Positions 17,597 to 27,328 of a DNA stretch of 64,000 nucleotides are shown one piece after another. The stretch covers positions 496,001-560,000 of the forward strand of contig NZ_RCWY01000001.1 in the NCBI RefSeq assembly GCF_003688625.1. The letters run 5' to 3'. The first letter of the stretch is position 1. Every line of letters starts with the position of its first letter. Source of the stretch: Sphingomonas sp. PP-CE-3A-406 (lineage in GTDB: Bacteria > Pseudomonadota > Alphaproteobacteria > Sphingomonadales > Sphingomonadaceae). The notes beneath the pieces are model-generated. The model was not told the origin of the DNA. It saw nothing but the letters and a program-made list of their open reading frames with translations, and did not search any database. The position numbers and the translations under genes were made by a program.

Positions 17597-18844
17597 TCAC
17601 CCTGTCGTCGCATTGTCCGCGGGCAAGTCCGGCGGAAGAAGTTGGGCGACCCGGCGAATGCGGATCGTCTGGCCGGAGCCGAATACCTGGTAGCCTCGGG
17701 CTTCGAGCGCGGTCTTCAGCGCCGCAGGGTCGCCATCGTACGCGACGCGCATCAGCGAGACGCCGCCGAGTGCAAGGCTGGTCGTTGCCGCCGAGCGGAC
17801 ACCGGGGATCGCGCGGAGTGCGGCTTCGGTCGAGGATACAGCCGTGGCTGCGGGCGTGTCGAACTGGACGATGACGGAGATGCCTTCGCCGCCGGTCAGC
17901 GCTGCGGTATTGGCGTCCGCGGTCTCGTCGGTCGGCAGATCGTCTATCGTTGCGGCTTCGGGCGGCGGCGGGGGCGAGAGGCTGTAGTCGACGCGGAGCG
18001 AACCGTTGCGGCGGGCCTGCTGGTACAGGTCGTCGATCCGCTTCACGCCGGTGTCGAGCAATTGCGCGATGCCGTCGGGCGTACCGACTCGCAGCGTGAA
18101 GCTGCCGATCAGGTCGTTGTCGGGGCCATGGCGCGCTTCGAACACGCCTATCACCGGGCCGCCGGGCCATTGGCGATACAGTTTCACGACCGGGGTGAGC
18201 ACGTCGCTCGCGCCATATTGGTCGAGGATCGTCCGCCACCAGCCGCGGCCGGGGCGCTGCATCTGGCCGACGTTTAGCAGGAGCGCATCGGGGCCGGAGC
18301 CTGATGGGCGGACATAGTCGATGCTGCTGTTGCCGGTGCGATAGCGCGCCCAGGCCTGCTGCCACTGCGTGCTCTGCTCGAACGCCTGGCCGACGCCGCC
18401 CGAATACTGGATCGGGATCGTCAGCATCGGCTGCGAACGATCGGCATAGGTCGAGATGCCGAGGATCGAGCCGGCGCGGCCGCGATCGAACAGCACGCCG
18501 AGCTTGGCGATGTAACGCTGCGGGCCGATCTGTTCGTTCTCCACGACGATCCCGGAGACGAGCGAATCGAGCGTGCCATCGGAGACTAGACCGCCACCAC
18601 CGCCGAGCCGGTTCGACAATTGCACCCAGGCTTTGCGCTGTGCGAGCCGCCAGCCGCTATAGCGCGCAGCGTCGGCGGTCTTGCCCGCGACGTCGACCGT
18701 CACGCCGCTGACCTCGTACGCGCTGCCGCTGTCGACCGGGGCTGCGCCTCGGTTGCCGCCTTCGATCTGCGCGAGCACTGTGCCGCCGCTCAATAGCAGG
18801 GCAGCGCCGGCGAGGGCGGCAGGAAGGGCTTTGATACGCGTCAC
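17597..18844 (-). CDS. DUF2066-like exported protein
   Basis: I recognise this as similar to the DUF2066 group, whose function is not established. The product is 415 residues from the GTG at 18844. It starts [20 protein letters not shown], a signal peptide ending near VLAQ, so it is exported. The early mature region [31 protein letters not shown] is the most family-like part. A proline run (PPPPPEA) separates it from a C-terminal domain with a ferredoxin-like beta-alpha pattern. The frame extends to 18907, where it would overlap the divergent purM start. It sits 11 bases upstream of hda and may be co-transcribed with it. Confidence 0.75.
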   Translation of the reverse strand: MTRIKALPAALAGAALLLSGGTVLAQIEGGNRGAAPVDSGSAYEVSGVTVDVAGKTADAARYSGWRLAQRKAWVQLSNRLGGGGGLVSDGTLDSLVSGIVVENEQIGPQRYIAKLGVLFDRGRAGSILGISTYADRSQPMLTIPIQYSGGVGQAFEQSTQWQQAWARYRTGNSSIDYVRPSGSGPDALLLNVGQMQRPGRGWWRTILDQYGASDVLTPVVKLYRQWPGGPVIGVFEARHGPDNDLIGSFTLRVGTPDGIAQLLDTGVKRIDDLYQQARRNGSLRVDYSLSPPPPPEAATIDDLPTDETADANTAALTGGEGISVIVQFDTPAATAVSSTEAALRAIPGVRSAATTSLALGGVSLMRVAYDGDPAALKTALEARGYQVFGSGQTIRIRRVAQLLPPDLPADNATTG

Positions 18845-18905
18845 GCGGGCCTTTTGGCGAAGCAGACGTGGAAATCCAAGCGCGATGTGGCTAGCAGCAC
18901 CGATC

Positions 18906-20021
18906 ATGACCGATACGCCAGACTCCGCCGCTCCCGCTTCGGGCCCTTACACCTACGCTCAGGCGGGCGTTTCGATCGCCGCGGGCAATGCGCTGGTGCG
19001 GGCGATCGCGCCGCTCGCGCGCTCGACGCGTAGGCCGGGGGCGGATGCCGATCTTGGTGGCTTTGGCGGGATGTTCGACCTCAAGGCGGCCGGGTTCGTC
19101 GATCCGTTGCTGGTCGCGGCGAACGACGGCGTGGGCACCAAGCTGAAGCTGGCGATCGAATGGGACCGGCATGAGGGTGTCGGCGTCGACCTCGTCGCGA
19201 TGTGCGTCAACGATCTGATCGTGCAGGGTGCCGAGCCGCTGTTTTTCTTGGATTATTATGCGAGCGGGAAGCTCGATGCGGCAGTCGCCGAGCGCGTCGT
19301 CGCCTCGATTGCGGAAGGTTGCAAGACCGCCGGCTGTGCGCTGATCGGGGGCGAGACCGCCGAGATGCCGGGCATGTATGCAGATGGCGATTACGATTTG
19401 GCGGGCTTCTGCGTCGGCGCGGTCGAGCGGACCAACGTGCTGACCGGGCGCGAGATCGCGGCGGGCGACGTGATGCTCGGGTTGGCGTCGTCGGGCGTAC
19501 ATTCGAACGGGTTCTCGTTGGTTCGGCGGCTTGCCACCGATCGCGGTTGGAAGCTCGATCGTCCTGCGCTGTTCGACCAAGACAAGTTGCTGATCGATCA
19601 TCTCATGGCGCCGACTCGCATTTATGTCGCGAGCCTGCTGCCGTTGCTGCGCGAGCGGCGGATCAAGGGGCTGGCGCATATCACCGGCGGCGGCCTGCTC
19701 GAGAACATCCCGCGCGTGCTGCCCGAGGGCGTGCATGCGGTGGTCGATGCGGATGCCTGGGAGCAGTCGCGGTTGATGGCGTTCCTGCAGGCTCAAGGTG
19801 CGATCGAGCCGGAGGAGATGGCGCGCACGTTCAACTGTGGGATCGGCATGGTCGTAATGGTGAGTGCCGACGAGGCCGAGGCGGTGACCGCGGCGCTCGA
19901 AGCGGCGGACGAGACGGTGTTCACGATCGGGCGGATCGAGACCGGTGCGCATGGCTGCACGGTGCGTGGGTCGGCGGGTACGTGGAGCGCGCGCGAGGAC
20001 TGGACCGCGGCGCATGGCTGA
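18906..20021 (+). CDS. purM: Phosphoribosylformylglycinamidine cyclo-ligase
   Basis: AIR synthetase, the ATP-dependent fifth step of purine synthesis. The 371-residue product has GGFGGMFDL, then [14 protein letters not shown] and the conserved [20 protein letters not shown]. The ATP-site and dimer motifs [11 protein letters not shown] and [15 protein letters not shown] follow. I chose the ATG at 18906 ([10 protein letters not shown]); earlier in-frame starts lie inside the divergent gene. The stop overlaps the purN start by 8 bases, so the two purine enzymes are coupled. Confidence 0.96.
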   Translation: MTDTPDSAAPASGPYTYAQAGVSIAAGNALVRAIAPLARSTRRPGADADLGGFGGMFDLKAAGFVDPLLVAANDGVGTKLKLAIEWDRHEGVGVDLVAMCVNDLIVQGAEPLFFLDYYASGKLDAAVAERVVASIAEGCKTAGCALIGGETAEMPGMYADGDYDLAGFCVGAVERTNVLTGREIAAGDVMLGLASSGVHSNGFSLVRRLATDRGWKLDRPALFDQDKLLIDHLMAPTRIYVASLLPLLRERRIKGLAHITGGGLLENIPRVLPEGVHAVVDADAWEQSRLMAFLQAQGAIEPEEMARTFNCGIGMVVMVSADEAEAVTAALEAADETVFTIGRIETGAHGCTVRGSAGTWSAREDWTAAHG

Positions 20022-20586
20022 AAAGACGCGGGTCGGCGTGCTGATCTCGGGGCGCGGATCGAACATGATGGCGCTGGTAGAAGCGTCGCGTGCGGCGGGG
20101 TGTCCATACGAGATCGCTCTGGTCGCTTCGGACAAGCCGGATGCGGCCGGGCTCGAATGGGCACGGTCGGAAGGTGTGGCGACGTTCGCGCTCTCGCCCA
20201 AAGGTCTGGGGAAGCCGGCCTATGAGGCGGCGATCGACGCGGCGTTGCGCGAGGCTAGTGTCGAGGTCGTTGCGCTCGCCGGGTATATGCGGTTGCTGTC
20301 GGATGGGTTCGTGGCGGCGTGGCGGGATCGGATCGTGAACATCCATCCGTCGCTGCTGCCCAAGTACAAGGGCCTCGATACGCATGCACGAGCGATCGCG
20401 GCGGGCGATGCGGTCGGCGGGTGCTCGGTGCATGTCGTGACCGAGGAGCTCGATGGCGGCGTGGTGCTGGGGCAGGCCGAGGTGCCTATCCTTGCAGGCG
20501 ACGATGCGGATGCGCTTGCGCGTCGCGTTCTGGCGGCCGAACATGCTTTGTACCCTAAGACCTTGGCGGAGTTCGTGACGCGATGA
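20014..20586 (+). CDS. purN: Phosphoribosylglycinamide formyltransferase
   Basis: GAR transformylase transfers a formyl group from 10-formyl-tetrahydrofolate in the third purine step. The 190-residue product has the N-terminal [13 protein letters not shown] and the catalytic signature [20 protein letters not shown], with the His and the later Asp in the ELDGGVVL region. The start at 20014 (MAEKTRVG) overlaps the end of purM. Its stop overlaps the ATG of the following YjbR-like gene as ATGA. Length matches the folate-dependent enzyme, not PurT. Confidence 0.95.
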   Translation: MAEKTRVGVLISGRGSNMMALVEASRAAGCPYEIALVASDKPDAAGLEWARSEGVATFALSPKGLGKPAYEAAIDAALREASVEVVALAGYMRLLSDGFVAAWRDRIVNIHPSLLPKYKGLDTHARAIAAGDAVGGCSVHVVTEELDGGVVLGQAEVPILAGDDADALARRVLAAEHALYPKTLAEFVTR

Positions 20587-20948
20587 CCGATCTGTCCCCC
20601 CTCGACCGCGTTCGTGTGGCGGCTTTGGCGTTGCCCGAGACCGAAGAGAAGGTTTCACATGGCCAGCCGACCTTCTTCGTGGCCGACAAGCAGTTCGCGC
20701 AGTTCCGGGCGGATCATCACGGCGATGGACTGACAATGGTGTGCGTGAAGACCAGCGGCACCGATGAACAGGCGACGCTCGTCGAGGCGAACCCGGCCGT
20801 GTATTCGCGGCCGGCGTACCTTGCCGCGACGGGCTGGGTCGGGATGAATGTTGCGGGCGATCCCGACTGGGCGCTGGTCGAGGACCGGATCGCGCGCAGT
20901 TGGGAACTGGCGGCCCCTGCCCGTTTGCTGGAGGCTGGTGGGCGATGA
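20583..20948 (+). CDS. MmcQ/YjbR-family protein
   Basis: This 121-residue cytoplasmic protein belongs to the MmcQ/YjbR family, with the CyaY-like fold. Typical features are the start region LPETEEKVSHGQPTFFVADKQ and the C-terminal DWALVEDRIARSWELAAP. A DNA-binding role has been proposed for the family but is not proven. It is joined by overlapping stop and start codons to purN upstream and to the membrane protein gene downstream. That places it in the purine operon without an obvious metabolic link. Confidence 0.82.
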   Translation: MTDLSPLDRVRVAALALPETEEKVSHGQPTFFVADKQFAQFRADHHGDGLTMVCVKTSGTDEQATLVEANPAVYSRPAYLAATGWVGMNVAGDPDWALVEDRIARSWELAAPARLLEAGGR

Positions 20949-21550
20949 GTACCGAGACTCCGACCGAACGGCGCGAGGCTGCGGCGACGCGGCGGCGTTG
21001 GGTGACGCTTGCGGAGGTCGTGGCGGTTGCGGGCGTGCTGATTGCGGCGCTGACGCTGTGGACCAACTGGTCGGATCACCGCGCAAACGAGGCGGACAAG
21101 ATCGCCGCGCAGTCCAGTGCGGCGCGCGAGCGGACGAAGATCGATCTGTCGGCGATCGTGCAGGATGGCGGTAACACGCTGTTGCTGAAGGATGCGCGGC
21201 ATGACCTGCAGGACGTGACGATCACCTTCCCCCGTGCGCTGGGCGTCTCGCCGCAGCGGCCGCCGGCCGAGCCGATTATCGATGGGGCGTGGTTTTCGGC
21301 GCCGTTGCTGAAGCTTACCGATGGTGGGTCTGATGATCGTGCGGGGCGGCTGCCGGTGCTGGTCAGCGTGCAGTATTTCGATGGGGATACGACGCGGTCT
21401 GCGAGCGGGATCTATGATGTGATCTGGAAGACCGAGGGGCGGATGTTGCGCGGTCGCGCGATGAAGCTTGAGGGACTACGGGTTCGCCAGCGTGGCGGCG
21501 ATCAGGCGAAGCTCGATGCCATCTGGGCGAAAGAGAAGCCGGCGACTTGA
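20945..21550 (+). CDS. Single-pass membrane protein of unknown function
   Basis: I do not recognise the family. The 201-residue product has a charged N-terminus (residues 1-17), one hydrophobic helix (about 20-37, LAEVVAVAGVLIAALTLW) and a long outside or periplasmic part. The helix is followed by a short Ala/Arg/Glu-rich stretch and a beta-rich domain from about residue 55. Its ATG overlaps the YjbR gene stop. It is the last gene of the purM-purN-yjbR string and converges on a GNAT gene across a palindromic repeat. Start choice is supported by the overlap. Confidence 0.7.
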   Translation: MSTETPTERREAAATRRRWVTLAEVVAVAGVLIAALTLWTNWSDHRANEADKIAAQSSAARERTKIDLSAIVQDGGNTLLLKDARHDLQDVTITFPRALGVSPQRPPAEPIIDGAWFSAPLLKLTDGGSDDRAGRLPVLVSVQYFDGDTTRSASGIYDVIWKTEGRMLRGRAMKLEGLRVRQRGGDQAKLDAIWAKEKPAT

Positions 21551-21569
21551 TTGCCTACCTCTAAACGGC

Positions 21570-21675
21570 ACCACCCCGGCGGAGCCCGGGGTCCAATTGG
21601 GGAACGTTGCTAACGGAGGGCAGCGTTCCGTTACTGCGACCTTTCCAATTGGGCCCCGGCCTTCGCCGGGGTGGT
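21570..21675. repeat. Palindromic element, family C, copy 1
   Basis: The arms ACCACCCCGGCGGAGCCCGG (from 21570) and its inverted counterpart CCGGCCTTCGCCGGGGTGGT (ending 21675) flank two copies of CCAATTGG (21592 and about 21652). The same design occurs at 59002-59107. Each arm can form a small hairpin. It lies between convergent genes and may block read-through in both directions. Confidence 0.8.
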
Positions 21676-21713
21676 AGTGATGCTATGCAACGCGGAGCTT
21701 TCGCCGGGGAAAC

Positions 21714-22232
21714 TCACACCGCTCGCGCGTAGACCGGGTCGTCGTGGAGCGTGGTGCCGACTATGAACTGGCGGGCGCCGATTACCTTGAAGCCCTGGCG
21801 TTCGTAGAAGGCTCGGGCGCGGGTGTTCTGGTCCCATACGCCTAGTAGGACGCGGGTTCGGCCTGCCGCGGCGGCGTCTTCGAATGCGCGGGCCATCAGG
21901 GCGGCGCCCAGGCCTGAGCCTTGGGCCTGCTTCAGGAGATAGATGCGGCGGAGTTCGATGTCCGCAGGGCCGGGTTCGATCGGGAAGTCCGGCGCGGTCA
22001 GCACCGTGTAGCCGATCGGCGCATGGCCGGGCTCGTACTCGGCCAGCGTCACGATCGTCGCGGGATCGGACAGCCACGTCTCGAACATGGCGATGCTGTT
22101 CTTCATTGTGCAGTGGGCGACGATATCCGCCCCCGTCAGCACGGTCGCGTAGGTGTCGAGGAACGTGGCGGATGCGACGAGCGATAGCGCGGGCGCATCG
22201 CCCGGCTCAGCCCGTCGCAGCCGCCAGGTCAT
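21714..22232 (-). CDS. GNAT-family N-acetyltransferase
   Basis: This 172-residue acetyltransferase has the acetyl-CoA pyrophosphate-binding loop QAQGSGLGAAL (about residues 106-116) after the beta-4 strand IELRRIYLL. The terminal region has the GNAT signature NTRARAFYERQGFKVIG. N-terminal residues TFLDTYATVL resemble GNATs acting on small molecules or protein N-termini. The substrate is unknown. Its ATG overlaps the ndk stop (TGATG), so it is produced with nucleoside diphosphate kinase. Confidence 0.87.
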   Translation of the reverse strand: MTWRLRRAEPGDAPALSLVASATFLDTYATVLTGADIVAHCTMKNSIAMFETWLSDPATIVTLAEYEPGHAPIGYTVLTAPDFPIEPGPADIELRRIYLLKQAQGSGLGAALMARAFEDAAAAGRTRVLLGVWDQNTRARAFYERQGFKVIGARQFIVGTTLHDDPVYARAV

Positions 22233-22654
22233 CAGCCGACGATTTCTTCGGGCTTGAAGAAATAGGCGATCTCGATCTCGGCGTTCTCGTCCGAATCCGA
22301 ACCGTGGACCGAGTTGGCTTCGATCGACTCGGCGAGTTCCTTGCGGATTGTGCCGGGCTCTGCGTTGGCGGGGTTGGTCGCGCCCATGATGTCGCGGTTA
22401 CGCTGCATCGCGTTCTCGCCTTCGAGAACCTGGACGACGACCGGGCCCGAGATCATGAACGAGACGAGCTCACCGAAGAACGGACGCTCCTTGTGGACCG
22501 CGTAGAAGCCCTCGGCCTGCTCGCGGGTCATTTGGATGCGCTTCGAAGCGACGACGCGCAGGCCGGCTTCCTCAAGCATCTTGGTGACCGCACCGGTCAG
22601 GTTGCGGCGGGTTGCGTCGGGCTTGATGATCGAAAAGGTACGGTTCGCGGCCAT
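22232..22654 (-). CDS. ndk: Nucleoside diphosphate kinase
   Basis: NDK balances NTP and dNTP pools by ping-pong phosphotransfer. The 140-residue product has TFSIIKPDA at the start and the active-site histidine H117 in NSVHGSDS. The start at 22654 (MAANRTFS) is the usual bacterial one; an in-frame ATG at 22663 would add three residues. It is the first gene of an ndk-GNAT pair and lies 73 bases downstream of holC on the same strand. Confidence 0.96.
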   Translation of the reverse strand: MAANRTFSIIKPDATRRNLTGAVTKMLEEAGLRVVASKRIQMTREQAEGFYAVHKERPFFGELVSFMISGPVVVQVLEGENAMQRNRDIMGATNPANAEPGTIRKELAESIEANSVHGSDSDENAEIEIAYFFKPEEIVG

Positions 22655-22726
22655 GATGGTCACGGGCTCCTGTGTTGACGGTAGTTGGATGCGCGGCGCT
22701 TAGGCGGGGCACGCGGCTAAAGCAAC

Positions 22727-23173
22727 CTATGCGGCCTTTTCCCAGCGGCCGGAGTCGTTCTGCTTCCAGTAGCGACGCTCGACGTCGTCGTGGTCGGCTA
22801 GCGCCTTCCAGGCGAGGCGGGCTTCGCGGATGGCTTCGTCGTCGAAGATGTGGAAGGCTCGGTCAAAAGTTAGGATAAGGTCACGCCAACGTCCGTCTAC
22901 CACCGCGACGTTGCGGGCGGCGTTGGCGGGGGCGGTTTCTGGAATATTTTGAGCGATTAGAATGGGTTGGGCGGTGTCGTCGTTGCTGCCGACCTGGGCG
23001 TGGGGTAGGAAGCTCTCGGGAGCGTAGGACCAGAGCAAGCGGTCGAGCGCGACGCGCTGTTCTTCGGGTTCGGCGACTATCAGGAGGCGGCCGCCGGTTT
23101 GGACGACGCGCTCGGCTATGCGTGGGAGGACGCGGTCTAGGGGGCTGGTTTGGTGGTAGAAATCGACTTGCAT
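22727..23173 (-). CDS. holC: DNA polymerase III chi subunit
   Basis: The chi subunit links the clamp loader to single-strand binding protein. The 148-residue product opens MQVDFYHQTSPLDRVLPRI and ends KQNDSGRWEKAA, with the conserved LLWSYAPESFLPHAQVG in the middle. It is typical of the diverged alphaproteobacterial HolC. It lies downstream of pepA, the same pepA-holC order found in many proteobacteria. A palindromic element sits in the intergenic space. Confidence 0.9.
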   Translation of the reverse strand: MQVDFYHQTSPLDRVLPRIAERVVQTGGRLLIVAEPEEQRVALDRLLWSYAPESFLPHAQVGSNDDTAQPILIAQNIPETAPANAARNVAVVDGRWRDLILTFDRAFHIFDDEAIREARLAWKALADHDDVERRYWKQNDSGRWEKAA

Positions 23174-23200
23174 AGTTTCCTCGCCCTAACAAAATCGCTC

Positions 23201-23282
23201 CGTCATCCCGACGGAAGTCAGCATCCAGAGCCATGGAGCGCATCGTTTGGTATCCTGGGTCCTGACTTTCGTCAGGATGACG
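23201..23282. repeat. Palindromic element, family A, copy 1
   Basis: Inverted arms start at CGTCATCCCGACGGAAGTCA (23201) and end TTTCGTCAGGATGACG (23282). CCAGAG and TCCTGG blocks sit inside them. Closely related copies occur at 30705-30787 and 36047-36128. The left arm of this copy has mismatches relative to the other two. It lies between pepA and holC. Confidence 0.8.
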
Positions 23283-23327
23283 AAGAAGAGGATGACGGGA
23301 GGGGGCGGCGTTCCCCCTCCCCGTCGT

Positions 23328-24803
23328 TCAGCCCTCGAAGTTGTCCGCTACGAACTGGTCGAGCAGGCGCACGCCGTAACCCGTCGCGCCCTTGTCGTGG
23401 TTGGTGCCGGGCTTGTCGGACCAGACCATGCCGGCGATGTCGAGATGCGCCCACTTCACGCCTTCGTCGACGAAGCGCTTGATGAACTGGGCGGCGGTGA
23501 TCGAGCCGGCGCCGCGGGGGCCGACGTTCTTCATGTCGGCGATCGGCGAGTCGATCAGCTTGTCGTAGGCGGGCGACAGCGGGAAGCGCCACAGCGTGTC
23601 GCCGGTGGTCTTGCCCGCCGCGATGAGCTGATCCGCGAGCGCGTCGTCGTTGGCGAAGATGCCGCCATTCTCGGTACCCAGCGCGACGATCATCGCCCCC
23701 GTGAGCGTGGCGAGATCGACGATCGTGGTCGGCTTGTGCGCCTGCTGTACCCAGGTCACGCAATCGCAGAGCACGAGGCGACCCTCGGCGTCGGTGTTGA
23801 GCACTTCGATCGTCTGGCCGGACATCGAGGTGATGACGTCGCTCGGACGCAGCGCGGCGCCGTCGGGCATGTTCTCGACCAGGCCCATCACGCCGACGAC
23901 GTTCGCCTTGGCCTTGCGGCCGGCGAGCGCCTTCATCGCACCGGCGACCGCGCCTGCGCCGCCCATGTCCCACTTCATGTCTTCCATGCCCGCGCCGGGC
24001 TTGATCGAGATGCCGCCCGAATCGAACGTCACGCCCTTGCCGACGAACGCGAGCGTGGGCGCGTCAGCCCCTGCCCCGTTCCACTTGAGCGCGAGGATGC
24101 GTGCTTCACGGCGCGAGCCCTGGCTGACGCCGAGCAGCGAGCCCATGCCGAGCTCGGTCATCTGCGCTTCGTCGAGCACGGTGATCTCGAGCCCGAGGCC
24201 TTCGATGTCCTTCGTCACCTTCTCGACGAAGCTCTCGGGATAGACGACGTTCGGTGGCGACGTGACCAGCCAGCGCGTCAGGTCGAGCCCCTCGGTGACC
24301 GCAGCCGCGTCGGTCCAGGCTGCATCGGTGCCCTCGGGCGCGCCGGCAACGGTGATCTCGGTCAGCGTCGGCTTCGACTTCTCGGCCAGCTTGGTGCGGT
24401 ACGTGTCGTAGCGCCATGCGCGCTGAGCGGCGGCAGCGGCGAAGTGGGCGGCGGCCTCCGGGGTCGGTGTGCCGCCGGCCGAGAGGTCGGCGACTACCGA
24501 GGTTGCGCCCGAAGTCAGCAGGCGCGCGGTGATCGCGCCGCCAGCCTTCTCCCAATCGGCAGTCTCGCCGGCGCCAACTCCGACGAGCAGGACCTGGCGA
24601 ACCGCGCCGTCGACCGGCACGAACAGCTCGACCACCGAGCCTGCCTCGCCTGCAAAGCGTGCCGCAGCCGCTGCGCTGGTCGCCACTGCCTCGACATCCC
24701 CGCCGATCGCGCTCCACTTGATCTTGGCCACGCCATCCTTTGCAACGGGGACGGCGAGGATCGGGGCGTTGGCGGGAACGGTCGGGGCGAAGACGATCTG
24801 CAT
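23328..24803 (-). CDS. pepA: Leucyl aminopeptidase (M17)
   Basis: This cytosolic di-metal aminopeptidase releases N-terminal residues from peptides. The 491-residue product has the metal and catalytic signatures VGKGVTFDSGGISIKPG and VLNTDAEGRLVL (the NTDAEGRL signature), followed by ATLTGAM. The start at 24803 (MQIVFAPTV) is chosen by family fit. The open frame runs to 25112 but would overlap the divergent lptD gene. It is upstream of holC, a frequent pairing. In some bacteria PepA also binds DNA; that is not implied here. Confidence 0.95.
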   Translation of the reverse strand: MQIVFAPTVPANAPILAVPVAKDGVAKIKWSAIGGDVEAVATSAAAAARFAGEAGSVVELFVPVDGAVRQVLLVGVGAGETADWEKAGGAITARLLTSGATSVVADLSAGGTPTPEAAAHFAAAAAQRAWRYDTYRTKLAEKSKPTLTEITVAGAPEGTDAAWTDAAAVTEGLDLTRWLVTSPPNVVYPESFVEKVTKDIEGLGLEITVLDEAQMTELGMGSLLGVSQGSRREARILALKWNGAGADAPTLAFVGKGVTFDSGGISIKPGAGMEDMKWDMGGAGAVAGAMKALAGRKAKANVVGVMGLVENMPDGAALRPSDVITSMSGQTIEVLNTDAEGRLVLCDCVTWVQQAHKPTTIVDLATLTGAMIVALGTENGGIFANDDALADQLIAAGKTTGDTLWRFPLSPAYDKLIDSPIADMKNVGPRGAGSITAAQFIKRFVDEGVKWAHLDIAGMVWSDKPGTNHDKGATGYGVRLLDQFVADNFEG

Positions 24804-24961
24804 GAAGAAACCTCGGGAAGCTTTGAACGGTAGGATGGGCTTGGCCCTAAGTTGATGCCGCGGGCTTGGCAAAGCAAGGTGGCGGCCTGTCATCTCACGG
24901 CGATTGCAGCGAAGCGCCGGTGGTGCGATAGGCGGGCGATAGGGCGGCAAACGGCTGCCGA

Positions 24962-27253
24962 GTGCCAAAGGGGTTGGTTCGGATCGTGTTGCGTATCGAC
25001 CTTTTGACGGGTTGTGCCGTTTCGCTCGCCTTGGCGTGCGGACTGGCGAGCTCGCCCGTGCATGCCCAGGATTTCCAGAGCCGTCCGGTCCCGCCCCCCG
25101 TGCAGGACGCACCGGTCGCCAATGCGCCCGCCGCGACTCCCGCCGAAGACCAGGTGCAGTTCAGCGCCAACGGCCTCGAATACGACACCAACACGCAGAT
25201 CGTCACCGCGACCGGCGAGGTCCGGATGTTCCGCCAGGGCAACCGCCTGCGTGCCGACAAGGTCGTGTGGAACCGCCAGACCGGCAAGGTCGTCGCATCC
25301 GGCAACATCGCGGTCACCAATCCCCAGGGCGACATCGCCTATGGCGACGAGATCAACCTGACCGATTCGCTCAAGGACGGCGTGGTCGACAACATGCTCG
25401 TCGTGCTCGAACAGGGCGGGCGGCTCGCGGCCAAACAGGGCACGCGCGACTCCGACGGTACGGTCAACCTCAAGACCGCCGCCTATACGCCGTGCGCGGT
25501 CGGCACCTCGGCGGGTTGTCCGAAGGAACCGACGTGGAAGATCACCGCGGTCCGCGTCACCTATCGCCCCGAGCGCAAGCGAATCTATTACGCCGGCGCG
25601 CGCCTGCATCTGTTCGGTCTGCCGAGCCTGCCGCTGCCCAAATTCTCGAACCCGGTCGGTGGGGACAGCGACAGCGGGCTGCTTTCGCCGAACGGCGGCT
25701 ACAGCCGCGTCAACGGTCTCGAAGTCAGCGTCCCCTATTATTTCAAGCTCGCGCCCAACCAGGGGCTGATCGTCACGCCGCACATCTACAGCAGCGTGCT
25801 GCCGATGGCGCAGGTCGATTATTCCGCGCTCAGCACCAAGGGGGCGTTCAGCGTCCGCGCCTATGCGACCGAGAGCCGGCGCAGCGACGACCTCAACACC
25901 GCCAACCCGACCGATACCGAGATGGCGTTCCGTGGCTATGTCGACGGCATGGCGCGCTATCAGCTCTCGCCGAACTGGACCGCGAGCGGATCGCTTCGCC
26001 TGACCACCGATCGCACGTTCCTGCGGCGGTACGATATCTCGCGCGACGACCGGCTGCGCACTACCGCCAGCCTCGAACGGATCGACGACACCAGCTATTT
26101 CGCGGTCAGCGGCTGGTATGCGCAGACCCTGCGCGTCAAGGACAGCCAGGGCCAGCAACCAATCGCGCTGCCCGAGATCGATTACCGCAAGCGGTTCGAC
26201 GACGGCCTGATCGGCGGTAAGTTCCAGCTCCAGCTCAACACGCTCGCGCTGACCCGCACCGATGGGCAGGACACGCAGCGTGCGTTCGCCAGCCTCCAAT
26301 GGGACCTGCGCCGGCTGACCAATTGGGGGCAGGAAGTCACGTTCACGGCGTTCGCGCGCGGCGACCTGTATAATACGAACGATACGCTGGCGACGACCAA
26401 CCTCAGCTATCGCGGCCTAGAAGGGTTCAGCCAGCGCGCGATCGGCGCGGTCGCGGTCGATGTGAAATGGCCGTTCATCGGCACGTTCCTCGGCGGTACG
26501 CAGCGCTTCACGCCACGCATCCAGCTGGTCGCGGCGCCGAAATTCGCGAACATCACGCTGCCGAACGAGGATTCGCGCGCAGTCGATCTCGACGACACCA
26601 ATCTGTTCTCGCTCAACCGGTTCGCCGGCTATGACCGGTTCGAGGATTCGTCGCGCGCGACCTATGGCGGCGAATGGGCGTTCGATCTGCCGGGGATCAG
26701 CTTCACCACAAACGTCGGCCAGAGCTATCGGTTGAGCACGCGCCCGACGATCCTGCCCGACGGCACCGGGCTCAGCGATCGCTTCTCCGACATCGTCGGT
26801 CGTACCGAACTGCGGTTCCGGGATTTCGTGTCGATCGTCCATCGTTATCGGCTCGACAAGGATGGTTTCGCTATCCGCCGCAACGAGATCGACGCGACGA
26901 TCGGGTCGCGCGCGACCTATGTCCTGGTCGGCTATCTGAAGCTGAACCGCAACATCGACGCCTCGATCGAGGATCTGCGCGATCGCGAGGAAATCCGCGC
27001 GGCCGGCCGCGTCCAGTTCGCGCGCTTCTGGTCGGCGTTCGGGTCGGCGGTGGTCGATCTTACGAACAAGTCGGAGGACCCGCTGTCGGCCAGCGACGGC
27101 TTCACGCCGATCCGCCACCGCGTCGGCTTCCAGTACGAGGACGACTGCCTCCGCCTCGGCGCGACCTGGCGGCGGACCTACAACAACACGGGCGACGCGC
27201 GGAAGGGCAACAGCTACCTGTTGACGCTGGCCTTCACCAATCTCGGCCGCTAA
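24962..27253 (+). CDS. lptD: LPS-assembly outer-membrane protein LptD
   Basis: LptD is the outer-membrane beta-barrel that inserts lipopolysaccharide into the outer leaflet. The 763-residue product has a signal peptide ending VHAQ and an N-terminal jellyroll (about residues 60-200, FSANGLEYDTNTQIVTATGE and similar). A 26-strand-type barrel follows, with many alternating aromatic and charged residues. The GTG at 24962 is the assigned start; TTG at 24974 and GTG at 24986 are alternatives. It heads the lptD-surA-pdxA-ksgA cluster, a classic proteobacterial order, and SurA helps fold it. Confidence 0.94.
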   Translation: MPKGLVRIVLRIDLLTGCAVSLALACGLASSPVHAQDFQSRPVPPPVQDAPVANAPAATPAEDQVQFSANGLEYDTNTQIVTATGEVRMFRQGNRLRADKVVWNRQTGKVVASGNIAVTNPQGDIAYGDEINLTDSLKDGVVDNMLVVLEQGGRLAAKQGTRDSDGTVNLKTAAYTPCAVGTSAGCPKEPTWKITAVRVTYRPERKRIYYAGARLHLFGLPSLPLPKFSNPVGGDSDSGLLSPNGGYSRVNGLEVSVPYYFKLAPNQGLIVTPHIYSSVLPMAQVDYSALSTKGAFSVRAYATESRRSDDLNTANPTDTEMAFRGYVDGMARYQLSPNWTASGSLRLTTDRTFLRRYDISRDDRLRTTASLERIDDTSYFAVSGWYAQTLRVKDSQGQQPIALPEIDYRKRFDDGLIGGKFQLQLNTLALTRTDGQDTQRAFASLQWDLRRLTNWGQEVTFTAFARGDLYNTNDTLATTNLSYRGLEGFSQRAIGAVAVDVKWPFIGTFLGGTQRFTPRIQLVAAPKFANITLPNEDSRAVDLDDTNLFSLNRFAGYDRFEDSSRATYGGEWAFDLPGISFTTNVGQSYRLSTRPTILPDGTGLSDRFSDIVGRTELRFRDFVSIVHRYRLDKDGFAIRRNEIDATIGSRATYVLVGYLKLNRNIDASIEDLRDREEIRAAGRVQFARFWSAFGSAVVDLTNKSEDPLSASDGFTPIRHRVGFQYEDDCLRLGATWRRTYNNTGDARKGNSYLLTLAFTNLGR

Positions 27254-27328
27254 GCCCGCATTCAGCTACGATGAGGCAAGCCTTGACGGATGCGCCGCCA
27301 TGACATGGCGACGCGGTCCGCTAGGCCG

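Noticed and set aside
18845..18907. Upstream extension of the DUF2066-like protein to an ATG at 18907
   Set aside because: It would bury the signal peptide behind 21 residues and overlap the divergent purM start; the GTG at 18844 gives a normal signal peptide.
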